Program-made: the position numbers and the translations under genes
Notes under the pieces: generated by a model
Database searches by the model: none
What the model was told of the DNA's origin: nothing
The model's input: the letters and a program-made list of their open reading frames with translations, nothing else
NCBI GenBank assembly: GCA_964550985.1
Contig: CAZKBM010000021.1
Coordinates: 1 to 39,132, forward strand
Reading direction: 5' to 3'
DNA: 39,132 bases
From: JAAYCI01 sp964550985
GTDB lineage: Bacteria > Bacillota > Clostridia > Oscillospirales > Ruminococcaceae
Shown: piece by piece, positions 14,639-22,514 of the stretch
Layout of the letters: every line of letters begins with the position of its first letter
Position numbering within the stretch: position 1 is the stretch's first letter

Positions 14639-15919
14639 ATGAAAATCATACAAAAAACCACCCTGCGGGTGGTAAGCCTCTTTTTGCTGCTGGTGTTTTT
14701 GCTGGGGTGTTCGGTATTCTTTTCTTCCTGTGCCGGGCCAAACACAAACCCAGCTTCCAGCCCAAGCTCCAGCCTAAGCACGGCGGATGCAGGGGTTCTG
14801 CCGTCATCTTCGGCAGATAGCGCCGCAAGCGCACAAATGCAAACATCCGAAGAACTCACCCTGCCAAACGGTTCGGCGCTCTCGTTTTTGCAGGGCAGTT
14901 ACGAGGGGTATTTTGTGGATTCCGCAGAAAGCCTATCCCCGGGTACAGTGTTTTTCCGGGAGGATTTTGGGAACGTATTTTACCTCGCCGCCGAAGATGG
15001 TGTATATAGCATCATAGAGCAACAGCCAACCTTTGGAACGGCAAACATACTTTTCCAGTCCCAAACCACCGACAAGATAAACGGTTTTATTCCCCTGTGG
15101 GAAGAAAAAAAGCTGGCTCTTTTTATTGAGGAAACGGTAACAAAACCCGAAAACGTACAGTATAAAATGAACCGCCTATATTTTTATGATTTGAATAGCT
15201 ATACCTTCGCCCCACCATTGACGGCAGAGGCATATGGGGTGGAGGAAAAATACTGCATAGATGCAAGCTATTCGGAGGATTCCCTCTATCTTTTTGCAAG
15301 TGATGAAGCGGGGCAATATGTGAATGGAAATGCCTATCATATCGCCTCAGATAAGGCAAGCTTGCTTGCAATGCCCAGCGTAAACCAACAGGATGTGTTT
15401 TTGTGTGGCAACCAGGTGTTTTATGTGAAGGACGCAATTGTTTACCTGGCAAGCGGCGAGGGCGAAGAGCCGGTTCCGCTGGTAAAGCTGGGGGAGGGCC
15501 TTCTGCCCTATATCTATTTTTATGAGGGCGCTTTGCTGTTAGTATCAGATAAAGCCCCTAATAGCAGTGAACGCTACATTATGCAGGTGAGTTTGCAGGA
15601 AAAGAAATTGCTGCACTGTGCAAAAATGGAGTTTGATTTTGTGCATAACCCGTGGAAGGAGGTTATAAAAATTACAGACGAAAACCGCTATCTGCTGATG
15701 CGGGATGAATATTTGGATTTCCCCAACGATTTAACGCTCGATCACACCACATTCTACCAGTATGACTTCGATGGCAATTTGGTAAGTACCTTTCCGGAGA
15801 TAGCCGGAGACGAGGCGCCCATTCTGGCCGATTGCCAAACTCATGAAGATATCCTCTACTATACCGATTGGTCGTTGGAGGGGGAGGTAAGCCTGCGGAT
15901 GCTTGACCCCCTGGAATAG
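14639..15919 (+). CDS. Lipoprotein, possible beta-propeller
   Basis: The protein has 426 residues. The signal peptide MKIIQKTTLRVVSLFLLLVF ends at the lipobox LLGC (Cys24). A Ser/Ala-rich linker (about 35-70) precedes a long extracytoplasmic region of repeated strand-like blocks (GNVFYLAAEDGVYSI, CGNQVFYVKDAIVYL, YIYFYEGALLLVSD, DILYYTDWSLEG). The roughly 45-residue periodicity suggests a beta-propeller, but no family is recognised. The start follows ACGAGG by 10 bases. It appears to be a single gene, with the MITE upstream and hairpin repeats plus a distant terminator downstream. Confidence 0.8.
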   Translation: MKIIQKTTLRVVSLFLLLVFLLGCSVFFSSCAGPNTNPASSPSSSLSTADAGVLPSSSADSAASAQMQTSEELTLPNGSALSFLQGSYEGYFVDSAESLSPGTVFFREDFGNVFYLAAEDGVYSIIEQQPTFGTANILFQSQTTDKINGFIPLWEEKKLALFIEETVTKPENVQYKMNRLYFYDLNSYTFAPPLTAEAYGVEEKYCIDASYSEDSLYLFASDEAGQYVNGNAYHIASDKASLLAMPSVNQQDVFLCGNQVFYVKDAIVYLASGEGEEPVPLVKLGEGLLPYIYFYEGALLLVSDKAPNSSERYIMQVSLQEKKLLHCAKMEFDFVHNPWKEVIKITDENRYLLMRDEYLDFPNDLTLDHTTFYQYDFDGNLVSTFPEIAGDEAPILADCQTHEDILYYTDWSLEGEVSLRMLDPLE

Positions 15920-15925
15920 ACTTTG

Positions 15926-16056
15926 TGTAATACTATTTCAGAGTAAAAACTCTATCAAGTTTTTACTCTGATGTTGCAGCAAAAGACGCTGCAACGCGTC
16001 TCATGCAAAATTTCTGTTAAAAACGAAGTAAAGTTTTTAACGAAATTTAGGATAAA
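15926..16056. repeat. Hairpin repeat family B, long copy
   Basis: Three perfect stems occur in a row. They are a 13-bp stem CAGAGTAAAAACT (15939-15970), an 8-bp stem GTTGCAGC (15973-15995) and an outer AAATTTC stem enclosing GTTAAAAAC (16008-16048). The ends (TGTAATACTATTT and the last 38 bp) recur in inverted orientation at 19625-19703. It lies just after the lipoprotein stop. No coding frame is seen. Confidence 0.75.
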
Positions 16057-16083
16057 CCGAACAGACGAGGGATGACAGCGCCT

Positions 16084-16135
16084 TATTTTTCCCGTATTTA
16101 TGCGCTACAGTTGGTTCATTTGCTATAAACTGTGG
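16084..16135. repeat. Intergenic repeat family C, copy 1
   Basis: A segment containing CCCGTATTTATGCGCTACAG followed by GTTCATTTGCT recurs at 30512-30556 with few differences. Both copies lie 3' of genes and shortly before a terminator. ACAGTT and AACTGT within it can form a short hairpin. Confidence 0.55.
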
Positions 16136-16175
16136 TTTTGGCCATGCGGCCAGTCGCGTGGCCAATCCTTTCATC

Positions 16176-16211
16176 AAAGGGATATTGCTAAAAATGGCAA
16201 TATCCCTTTTT
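16176..16211 (+). terminator. Rho-independent terminator
   Basis: AAAGGGATATTGC (16176-16188) pairs with GCAATATCCCTTT (16197-16209), followed by T residues. Another hairpin TTGGCCA/TGGCCAA lies just upstream (16138-16165). It probably ends the lipoprotein transcript some 260 bases after the stop, so the repeats between would be transcribed. From 16212 to 16324 I see only AT-rich sequence. Confidence 0.75.
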
Positions 16212-16324
16212 GCGTCCCCGGTTTAGTTTGATGTTATTTAAAATTTAGGCGAAAGAAGGAAAAAAACCTCTACGTAATCCTATATATAAAAATACAAAAT
16301 CTGGCACAATATATTATTTGATAA

Positions 16325-16359
16325 ACTATATTGACAGATATAGTAATATGCCTTACAAT
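16325..16359 (+). promoter_or_regulatory. Consensus promoter with palindromic operator (drrAB)
   Basis: A -35 TTGACA (16331-16336) and -10 TACAAT (16354-16359) are separated by 17 bases. The -35 lies inside a perfect inverted repeat ACTATAT-TGACAG-ATATAGT (16325-16344). A repressor bound there would block the promoter. No regulator gene is adjacent, so it would be encoded elsewhere. The 5' leader to the ATG at 16495 is about 130 bases. Confidence 0.75.
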
Positions 16360-16494
16360 AGCATTACACGCACGGCGGCTGTGCGGGGGCCAACACGTTA
16401 AGCAAGCGGCCCAACGTATTGGCAAAAAAATAAGGCCGCACAAATTTATGGCATAAACCCTGCGCAGGGCTTTACCCAAAAAGGAGAACGAACT

Positions 16495-17253
16495 ATGGAA
16501 AATGCAATTACAGTATGCGGCCTGCAAAAGGCGTACAAACAGGTGAATGTTTTAAACGGCGCAGAATTTGCGGTGCAAAAAGGCAGCGTTTTTGCCCTGC
16601 TTGGCTCAAACGGTGCGGGTAAAACAACGATTATAAAAATTTTATCCACCCTTTTAAAGGCCGATGGCGGCAAAGCCACCGTAAACGGGTACGATGTGGT
16701 AAACGAGCCCCAGGCCGTGCGGCGCTCCATCAGCTTAACGGGGCAGTTTGCCGCGGTGGATGAAATTTTAACCGGGCGGGAAAACCTGGTGATGATTGCC
16801 CGGCTTTGGCATCTGGAGGCCCCAAAACAGATAGCCGAAGGGCTGCTGGCTCGTTTTGGCCTTGGCGATGCCGCAGACAGGCGCGTTTCCACCTATTCGG
16901 GCGGCATGCGCCGCAGGCTGGACCTTGCCATGAGCCTGGTGGGCAACCCCCCCATTTTGTTTTTGGATGAGCCCACCACCGGGCTTGACCCCGAAGCGCG
17001 GCTGGGGGTTTGGGCCGCAGTGAAAGAATTGGCCAAAAACGGTGCTACGGTGTTCCTTACCACCCAGTATTTGGAGGAGGCCGAACAGTTGGCAGACCGC
17101 ATTGCCATTCTGCACGAAGGGCGCATCATTGCAAACGGCAGTTTGGAAGAACTGAAAAAACTGTTCCCACCGGCCAAGGTGGAGTATGTAGAAAAACAGC
17201 CGACGCTGGAAGAAGTGTTTCTTTCCATCATCGGCAAAAAGGGAGGGGACTAA
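16495..17253 (+). CDS. ABC exporter ATPase, DrrA-like
   Basis: The protein has 252 residues with a Walker A GSNGAGKT (37-44), signature YSGGMRRR (134-141), Walker B ILFLDEPTTGLDP (from 154) and switch region TTQYLEEAEQLADR. The LTGQFAAVDEILTGRENL block is typical of daunorubicin-resistance-type DrrA ATPases, which drive ABC-2 drug exporters. Members usually run to about 300 residues, so the C-terminal regulatory part is short here. GGAG precedes the ATG by 8 bases. The DrrB-like permease begins 1 base after the stop codon. The palindromic operator upstream implies induction by ligand (inference). Confidence 0.92.
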   Translation: MENAITVCGLQKAYKQVNVLNGAEFAVQKGSVFALLGSNGAGKTTIIKILSTLLKADGGKATVNGYDVVNEPQAVRRSISLTGQFAAVDEILTGRENLVMIARLWHLEAPKQIAEGLLARFGLGDAADRRVSTYSGGMRRRLDLAMSLVGNPPILFLDEPTTGLDPEARLGVWAAVKELAKNGATVFLTTQYLEEAEQLADRIAILHEGRIIANGSLEELKKLFPPAKVEYVEKQPTLEEVFLSIIGKKGGD

Positions 17254-17254
17254 C

Positions 17255-18022
17255 ATGCAAAGCACAAAAACCCATCTGTTTTCTGATATCGGCATCATGC
17301 TGGGGCGCTCGATGAAGCATATCACCCGCAGCATGGACACCATTATTACCACGGCGCTTATGCCCATTGCCATGATGCTGCTTTTTGTGTATGTGCTGGG
17401 CGGCGCCATACAAAGCGGCAGCGGAAACTATGTCACCTACCAGCTTCCGGGTATTCTGCTCATCGCCATCGCCAGCGGTATCTCTTACACGGCCTACCGC
17501 CTTTTTACCGATAAGCAGCGTGGCATATTCGAGCGCTTCCACTCCATGCCCATCTCCCGCTCTTCGCCGCTGTGGGGGCATGTGCTTACCTCGCTGGTGT
17601 CCAACATGCTTTCGGTGGGTATTGTTATACTGGTGGCGCTGCTTATGGGCTTTCGTACCTCGGCGGGGGTGCTTGCCTGGCTGGCGGTTGCGGGCATCCT
17701 CATTTTGTTTACCCTGGCGCTAACCTGGCTGGCGGTTATTGCGGGCCTTGCCGCCAAAACACCCGATGGCGCAAGTGTATTATCCTACCCGCTCATCTTC
17801 CTGCCATTTATCAGTTCGGCCTTTGTGCCCACCAGCACCATGCCCGCCGCGCTGCGCGTTTTTGCCGAAAACCAGCCCGTCACCTCCATCGTCAACACCA
17901 TTCGCGCCCTGTGGGAAAACCAGCCCGTGGGCGGGGATATATGGATTGCCCTGGCCTGGTGTGTGGGCATTCTCATTGTCGCCTGCTTTTTTGCCCTGCG
18001 GCTGTACCGCAAACACGCCTAG
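17255..18022 (+). CDS. ABC-2 exporter permease, DrrB-like
   Basis: The protein has 255 residues and about six membrane segments. The central region with YVTYQLPGILLIAIASGISY and then RLFTDKQRGIFERFHSMPIS matches the ABC-2 permease signature (a cytoplasmic loop with F-RG-xE/FxR.RSMP). AGLAAKTPDGASVLSYPLIF is also typical of DrrB proteins. With the preceding ATPase it forms a homodimeric-type exporter for amphipathic drugs or peptides. The substrate is unknown. GGGAGGGG precedes the ATG. Confidence 0.92.
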   Translation: MQSTKTHLFSDIGIMLGRSMKHITRSMDTIITTALMPIAMMLLFVYVLGGAIQSGSGNYVTYQLPGILLIAIASGISYTAYRLFTDKQRGIFERFHSMPISRSSPLWGHVLTSLVSNMLSVGIVILVALLMGFRTSAGVLAWLAVAGILILFTLALTWLAVIAGLAAKTPDGASVLSYPLIFLPFISSAFVPTSTMPAALRVFAENQPVTSIVNTIRALWENQPVGGDIWIALAWCVGILIVACFFALRLYRKHA

Positions 18023-18048
18023 CGTGGCAATGCCGCTGCGGGTAAAAT

Positions 18049-18076
18049 AGGGGGGTCCTTTTTAAAAAGCCCCCTC
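18049..18076. terminator. Putative bidirectional terminator, drrB/rmuC
   Basis: AGGGGG and CCCCCT flank GTCC-TTTTT-AAAAAG between two convergent genes, overlapping the rmuC stop. T tracts exist on both strands, but inside the loop, so the call is tentative. Confidence 0.4.
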
Positions 18077-19393
18077 TGCGGAGAAAGCGCCCGCTGCCCC
18101 CTCGGTATCCTCGGTGTCTTCGGTCTCTTCGGTGTCCTCAGCTTCCAGCAAGGGGTTTTGCGCGCTGCCATTCAGTTCCTCCACACCGCGTAAAGAGCGG
18201 TTGATGGCCCGTGTGCGCTTGCCCACAATCTCATCCAGGGTATGGTCGGCCGTTTGTATTTGTTTGTGGGCCTTTTCCAGCACCACCCCAAACTTCAAAA
18301 ATTCCGATTTCACGGCGCGCAGGGTGTCCCACACCTCCTGAGAGCGCTGCTCGATGGCCAGGGTTTTAAAACCCATTTGCAGGGAACTTAAAAAGGCCGA
18401 AAGGGTGGTGGCGCCAACGGCGGTAACCTTGTACTTATCGCGCAGTTCCTCAAATAGGGCAACGTTTTGTACCACCTCGGCATACAGGCCCTCGGTGGGC
18501 AGAAACATCAGCGCAAAATCGGTGGTTTTGGGCGGCACAATATACTTTTCGTGAATGTCTTTGGCAGAGGTACGGACTCTTTGGGCCAGGGCTTTGCGGG
18601 CATCGTCCATCGCGGGCTTGTCCTCCGCGTCCAAAAGGCGGTTGTAATCCTCAATGGGAAATTTGGAATCGATGGGCAAAAGAAGAGGTGTATCTCCGTT
18701 TCCAGATAATTTTATGGCGAACTCCACCCGTTTGCCCTGGCTGATTTCTACATTCGTCTCATACTGGCTGGGGGCCAGGATGTCCGCCAAAAGTTTTTCC
18801 AGCCGCACCTCGCCGTAGGTGCCGCGCTCTTTTACGTTGGTCAGCGCATTTTTTAGGCTTTTGGCGTCGGCGGCCAGGTTTTTCATCTCGCCAAGGCCCT
18901 GCTGCACGCTATCCAGTTGCTTGCTAACCAGCGCAAAAGATTGGGTGAGGCGGGACTCCAGCGTTTTTTGCAGCTTTTCGTCCACGATGCCCTGCATCTG
19001 TTCCAGCCGTTTTTCGTTGCTCTCCTGTATGCCTTTCATCCGCCTCTCCAGCGTTAGGTTCAGCCGTTCCATATGCTCGGCATTGCCGCGGAATATGGAG
19101 AGCAGGCGGCCATCCAGGTGCTCTTGCAATTCGCGCAGTTGCTGGTTGGTCTCGGCCCGGCTGCCCTGCAGGGTGGTTTGCACACTCTCCTGAATTACGT
19201 TAAAACGCTGGAACTGCTCGGTCGCCCCGTTGCTGATTTGTTTTGCCACGCTTTCGCGCTGTTCTTCATTATTCTTTTTAAGCAAAGCCCGAATGCTTTC
19301 CATGCCGGCCTTGCCATTTTTCACCAGCAGCAATGCGGCAATAAAAACCAGCAGCGCGATGATGATGCCATTCAAAATCCACTGAACCTCCAT
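18062..19393 (-). CDS. rmuC: DNA recombination protein RmuC
   Basis: The protein has 443 residues. An N-terminal membrane anchor (about 6-26, LNGIIIALLVFIAALLLV) is followed by a long Gln/Glu-rich coiled coil (about 40-185) and the conserved RmuC nuclease-like domain (about 190-400): ERGTYGEVRLEKLLADIL, LLLPIDSKFPIEDYNRL, FALMFLPTEGLYAEVV, VTAVGATTLSAFLSSLQMG. RmuC limits recombination at inverted repeats in Escherichia coli. The ATG at 19393 follows GAGGGG by 6 bases; 13 in-frame codons upstream are not needed. The C-terminus is an acidic low-complexity tail of TED repeats encoded by an imperfect 9-bp tandem repeat (about 18100-18145). Confidence 0.93.
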   Translation of the reverse strand: MEVQWILNGIIIALLVFIAALLLVKNGKAGMESIRALLKKNNEEQRESVAKQISNGATEQFQRFNVIQESVQTTLQGSRAETNQQLRELQEHLDGRLLSIFRGNAEHMERLNLTLERRMKGIQESNEKRLEQMQGIVDEKLQKTLESRLTQSFALVSKQLDSVQQGLGEMKNLAADAKSLKNALTNVKERGTYGEVRLEKLLADILAPSQYETNVEISQGKRVEFAIKLSGNGDTPLLLPIDSKFPIEDYNRLLDAEDKPAMDDARKALAQRVRTSAKDIHEKYIVPPKTTDFALMFLPTEGLYAEVVQNVALFEELRDKYKVTAVGATTLSAFLSSLQMGFKTLAIEQRSQEVWDTLRAVKSEFLKFGVVLEKAHKQIQTADHTLDEIVGKRTRAINRSLRGVEELNGSAQNPLLEAEDTEETEDTEDTEGAAGAFSAEGAF

Positions 19394-19506
19394 AAAAGGC
19401 CCCCTCACATTTCGGTACACATTGCAGCCCACCAGTGGCTTTCGTGTGTGCCGTTTTTTTTAGTGTAACATGTTTCCCGTTTTTGTGCAGGTTTATTGCC
19501 GGTTCT

Positions 19507-19531
19507 CAAAAGCTTGCTTTGCAAACTTTTG
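19507..19531. repeat. Hairpin repeat family D, single copy
   Basis: CAAAAG-C-TTGC and GCAA-A-CTTTTG form a stem around TTT. The context GTTCTCAAAAGCTTGC resembles the two units at 30398-30478 (TTTCTCAAAA followed by GC-rich dyad). Confidence 0.4.
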
Positions 19532-19624
19532 CCAGAATGAAAGGGTGTGGTTGAGGCTTGAAAAAATCAAGCGGGCTCGTTCGTATTATGAAAAGGTGAC
19601 ATAGATTGACCGATGAATAATCAT

Positions 19625-19703
19625 TTTATCCTAAATTTCGTTAAAAACTTTACTTCGTTTTTCCCGCAAGGGGATGCTTCGCGATAACAGAAATAGTATT
19701 ACA
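19625..19703. repeat. Hairpin repeat family B, short copy (inverted)
   Basis: The segment 19625-19662 is an exact 38-bp reverse complement of 16019-16056. The other end (AAATAGTATTACA at 19691-19703) is the complement of the start of the long copy. The two large inner hairpins are missing and replaced by a short unrelated segment containing CCCGCAAGGGG. Confidence 0.8.
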
Positions 19704-19742
19704 GGCCGGATAAACCATGCACACTGAGTAAAAGGGGGAACT

Positions 19743-20609
19743 ATGGAACTGGTTTGCAAAGAGGTGACAAAGCAATACGGGGCAAAGCGCGCGCTGGAGG
19801 GTGTAAGCCTGCGCCTGTGCAGCGGGGAATTGATAGGCCTGATTGGCCCCAACGGAGCGGGGAAATCCACCCTGCTTAAACTGATTGCCACCCTGGAAAA
19901 ACCCACCGGTGGCGATTTATTATTGGATGGGGTGAGTATTGTAAAAAAACCTGGGCGGATGCGTGGTGTTATTGGCTACCTGCCCCAGCAGGTGCCGGTG
20001 TACCCAAACCTTTCTGCCAAAGAATTTTTACACTACATGGCCGCGGTAAAGGGCGTGCCGCACAGAGAGGCCACCCGCCAGATAAGCGCCCTGCTGCAAC
20101 AATTACACCTGGCAGATGCAGGAAAAAAACAACTGGGGGTATTTTCGGGCGGGATGCGCCAGCGGGTGGGTATTGCGGTGGCCCTACTTGGCAGCCCCAG
20201 CATGATTGTGGCAGATGAGCCCACCACCGGCCTGGACCCGCAAGAGCGGGTGGGCCTGCGCAACCTGCTAAGTGAACTGGCAACCCAGCGTATTGTGCTG
20301 TTGTCCACGCATATTGTGTCGGATATCGAGGCGGTGGCAGGGCGAATTGTGCTACTGCAAAATGGAAAGTTGCGATATAGTGGAAGCCCCCAAAATGTGC
20401 TGGAGCTTGCAAAAGGCTGTGTTTGGGAGTATACCTTGCCCGGGGGGCAACTGCCCCCGGCCGATGTGATGGTGAGCTCCCTGATACAAACCGCAGACGG
20501 TGTGCATGTACGCGCGGTATCCCCCCTGCCGCCCCTGCCACAGGCAAAAGAGGTGGTGGCCAATTTGGAGGATGCCTGCCTATGCGTGCTAAGCGGGGGT
20601 GTGCAGTAA
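19743..20609 (+). CDS. ABC transporter ATPase (ABC-2 exporter)
   Basis: The protein has 288 residues. Walker A GPNGAGKS (35-42), signature FSGGMRQR (134-141), Walker B MIVADEPTTGLDP (from 154) and H-loop STHIV are intact. The first 210 residues form a CcmA-type ATPase; the last 75 form a small C-terminal domain of unknown role. AGGGGG lies 4-5 bases before the ATG. Its stop codon overlaps the permease start by one base (TAATG), so the two genes are translationally coupled and encode one exporter. The family is used for lantibiotic immunity, drug or lipid export; the substrate here is unknown. Confidence 0.92.
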   Translation: MELVCKEVTKQYGAKRALEGVSLRLCSGELIGLIGPNGAGKSTLLKLIATLEKPTGGDLLLDGVSIVKKPGRMRGVIGYLPQQVPVYPNLSAKEFLHYMAAVKGVPHREATRQISALLQQLHLADAGKKQLGVFSGGMRQRVGIAVALLGSPSMIVADEPTTGLDPQERVGLRNLLSELATQRIVLLSTHIVSDIEAVAGRIVLLQNGKLRYSGSPQNVLELAKGCVWEYTLPGGQLPPADVMVSSLIQTADGVHVRAVSPLPPLPQAKEVVANLEDACLCVLSGGVQ

Positions 20610-22210
20610 TGGGCAGGATGTGGCCCATCTGCCTTGCAGACCTGCGCGAGCGCACCCGGCGTTTTTCGTTTTGGGCCATGGCGGCCCTGTGCCTGTTTGC
20701 CGCCTTTATGTTTGTTCCAAACCCAGCCACGTCGTTCCGGGTACTGGTGCTGGACGCACACATCTACGCCCAGGCCAGCAACCCTAGCTGGATTCCCATG
20801 GCCTCGGCGCTGTGTACAGGGCTGTTGTTGCCCCTGCTGGGTTTTGCCTTTGTAAAAAATGCCATAGGGGCCGACCGTGACAGCGGTACGATGAACCTAT
20901 TGCAAAGTACGCGCCTGCCAAGGCTGCGTTACATAGGGGGCAAGTTTGGGGCCAACCTGGGTATATTGCTGGCAATGCTGGGGGTTTTGATACTGGGGGC
21001 CCTGGTAATGGCCACCATAAAATTTCCCGGCCGGTGGCTTTCCCCCTGGGTGCTGTTTTCCCCCTTTTTAGCGCTGATACCCGGCCTGGTTTTTACCTCG
21101 GCTTTGGCTGTGTTCTGTGAGGTGATGCCGTTTTTACGCTCAAAAACAGGCGGGGCGTTTGCCATGCTGGGTATTTTTATCCTGCAAACGACATCCATTG
21201 TGTCGGTGGTAGATGATACCATGGGTGTTTCCCAAGGCCCCATGGCCTTGTTCGATATTGCGGGTTACCAGTGGTTATTTGGCGGTATGCACGCGGCCTC
21301 CATAGCCGCCACGGGCCGCCCCATTCAAAGCAGCCGCATTTTGGGTGGTGGCCAAATCCAAAATACCGGCACGGCCGAACTGTTGTTTGGTGGCGTCACC
21401 TTCAATGCCCAGGCCCTGGCGGGCGCGGCAACTTTACTTTTGTGCAGCGCTGTGATGCTTTTGTTAGCCACCCTGCTGCTGGAACACCGGCCTTTGGCCA
21501 CCCACCGCAAGAGGCGCAGTACTTTGGCCACACCGCGCCAGGGGGAAGAAGCCCAGCAAGTTTACCCTTTGCATATGCTGTGGGCGCCCGCCCCCATGGG
21601 GCGCTTTTCCCTGCCAGGTATGGTGTACGCGGAACTGCGGCGGCTGGCAAAAACCATAAAACTGCTGTGGTGGCTGCCCGCACTTTGCTTGCTGCTGGCC
21701 ATGGTGTTTGCGCCGCAGGATATGGTGCTTAACTGGATGCTTTTTACCTTATACGGCTGGGCGCTGCTGCCTTTTTCTGCCATGGGAAGTGAGGAAAAAA
21801 CCAGTGGAATGGCGGAACTGTTTTGCACGGTGGATGGCGGGGCCAAGCGGCAGACGGCCGCAGCCTATATGGCGGGCGCCGTATTTTCCCTGCTTTTGGC
21901 CTTCCCCGCAGCGGTGCGCATGATGTTGGCGGGCCATGTTGCAACGGGCGCCGCAGTGCTAACCTGGGCCCTTGCCATACCGGCGGTAGCCTCGGCTTTG
22001 GGGGGGCTTTCCCGTGGGCCGCGCCCTTTTCAAATTGGTTTTATTGTTGTGCTGTATATAGCGTTAAATATGCCACAGGTATTTTTCCCCCTGGGCGGCG
22101 CGGCCTTTATCAATGCCCTGGTGTACCTGGCATGTGGGCTGGTTTCCCTGCTTTTGCTGCTCTATACCCCGGTAAAAGCCACTGTATTGAATTTTTCGAA
22201 CCCAGAGTAA
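20609..22210 (+). CDS. ABC-2 type exporter membrane protein
   Basis: The protein has 533 residues and about 12 hydrophobic segments in two halves, so it looks like an internally duplicated ABC-2 permease. The first half starts MGRMWPICLADLRERTRRFS and has FVKNAIGADRDSGTMNLLQS, the usual loop between helices. A hydrophilic middle (about 290-330) separates the second half, which contains GSEEKTSGMAELFCTVDGG, the equivalent loop. The start overlaps the ATPase stop, and the GGGGGTG site lies within the ATPase gene. An in-frame extension upstream to 20423 lies inside the ATPase gene and is rejected. Confidence 0.85.
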   Translation: MGRMWPICLADLRERTRRFSFWAMAALCLFAAFMFVPNPATSFRVLVLDAHIYAQASNPSWIPMASALCTGLLLPLLGFAFVKNAIGADRDSGTMNLLQSTRLPRLRYIGGKFGANLGILLAMLGVLILGALVMATIKFPGRWLSPWVLFSPFLALIPGLVFTSALAVFCEVMPFLRSKTGGAFAMLGIFILQTTSIVSVVDDTMGVSQGPMALFDIAGYQWLFGGMHAASIAATGRPIQSSRILGGGQIQNTGTAELLFGGVTFNAQALAGAATLLLCSAVMLLLATLLLEHRPLATHRKRRSTLATPRQGEEAQQVYPLHMLWAPAPMGRFSLPGMVYAELRRLAKTIKLLWWLPALCLLLAMVFAPQDMVLNWMLFTLYGWALLPFSAMGSEEKTSGMAELFCTVDGGAKRQTAAAYMAGAVFSLLLAFPAAVRMMLAGHVATGAAVLTWALAIPAVASALGGLSRGPRPFQIGFIVVLYIALNMPQVFFPLGGAAFINALVYLACGLVSLLLLLYTPVKATVLNFSNPE

Positions 22211-22222
22211 GCAGAGGCATAA

Positions 22223-22276
22223 GGCAGCCCCGTATCTCCTACCGAAAAGGAGATTGCGGGGCTGCTTAGCGGTTTT
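22223..22276 (+). terminator. Terminator after the ABC-2 exporter
   Basis: GGCAGCCCCG-ATCTCCT pairs with AGGAGAT-CGGGGCTGC around ACCGAAA, with one mismatch. AGCGGTTTTACC follows. Placement 13 bases after the stop supports the call even though the U-tract is short. Confidence 0.7.
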
Positions 22277-22349
22277 ACCATATAAAACAAAGCATAAGGA
22301 TTGAAAAGGATTTTGTAATTTATATAATATGCCCAAAACCTAACGAAAT

Positions 22350-22372
22350 AATTTTGTTAGTATTACAAAATT
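22350..22372. promoter_or_regulatory. Candidate operator upstream of GntR/peptide operon
   Basis: A perfect 8-bp inverted repeat AATTTTGT-TAGTATT-ACAAAATT is followed by a second dyad, TTGTCA (22371) to TGACAA about 20 bases on. The region is strongly AT-rich and lies 140 bases upstream of the GntR start. I could not place a clear -35/-10 pair. FCD-type GntR proteins often bind such palindromes near their own gene. Confidence 0.5.
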
Positions 22373-22514
22373 GTCAGAATATGTAAAAAATAAAATGACA
22401 ATACAGGCCTCCAATGGTATTATTGAATACAGATAGCAGTCAACTGTCAACGATTTACAGCAGACACTTAAACCGAGATAGATGGATTACCTGGCAGGGG
22501 AAGTAGTGGTGACA

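Larger units (their letters stand above)
19394..19742. other. Intergenic region between rmuC and ABC-2 exporter
   Basis: This 349-base stretch holds the short hairpin at 19507-19531 (family D) and the family B repeat at 19625-19703. A GGGGG ribosome site precedes the ATG at 19743. I see no convincing promoter for either divergent gene. Confidence 0.5.

Noticed and set aside
15939..15995. Hairpin cluster as a CRISPR array
   Set aside because: The hairpins differ from each other and are not separated by uniform spacers.
20423..20608. Upstream extension of the ABC-2 permease
   Set aside because: It lies within the ATPase gene in another frame, and the coupled ATG at 20609 has a ribosome site.
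20033..20761. 242-codon open frame on the minus strand
   Set aside because: It is the complement of the ABC ATPase and permease genes and has no domain of its own.
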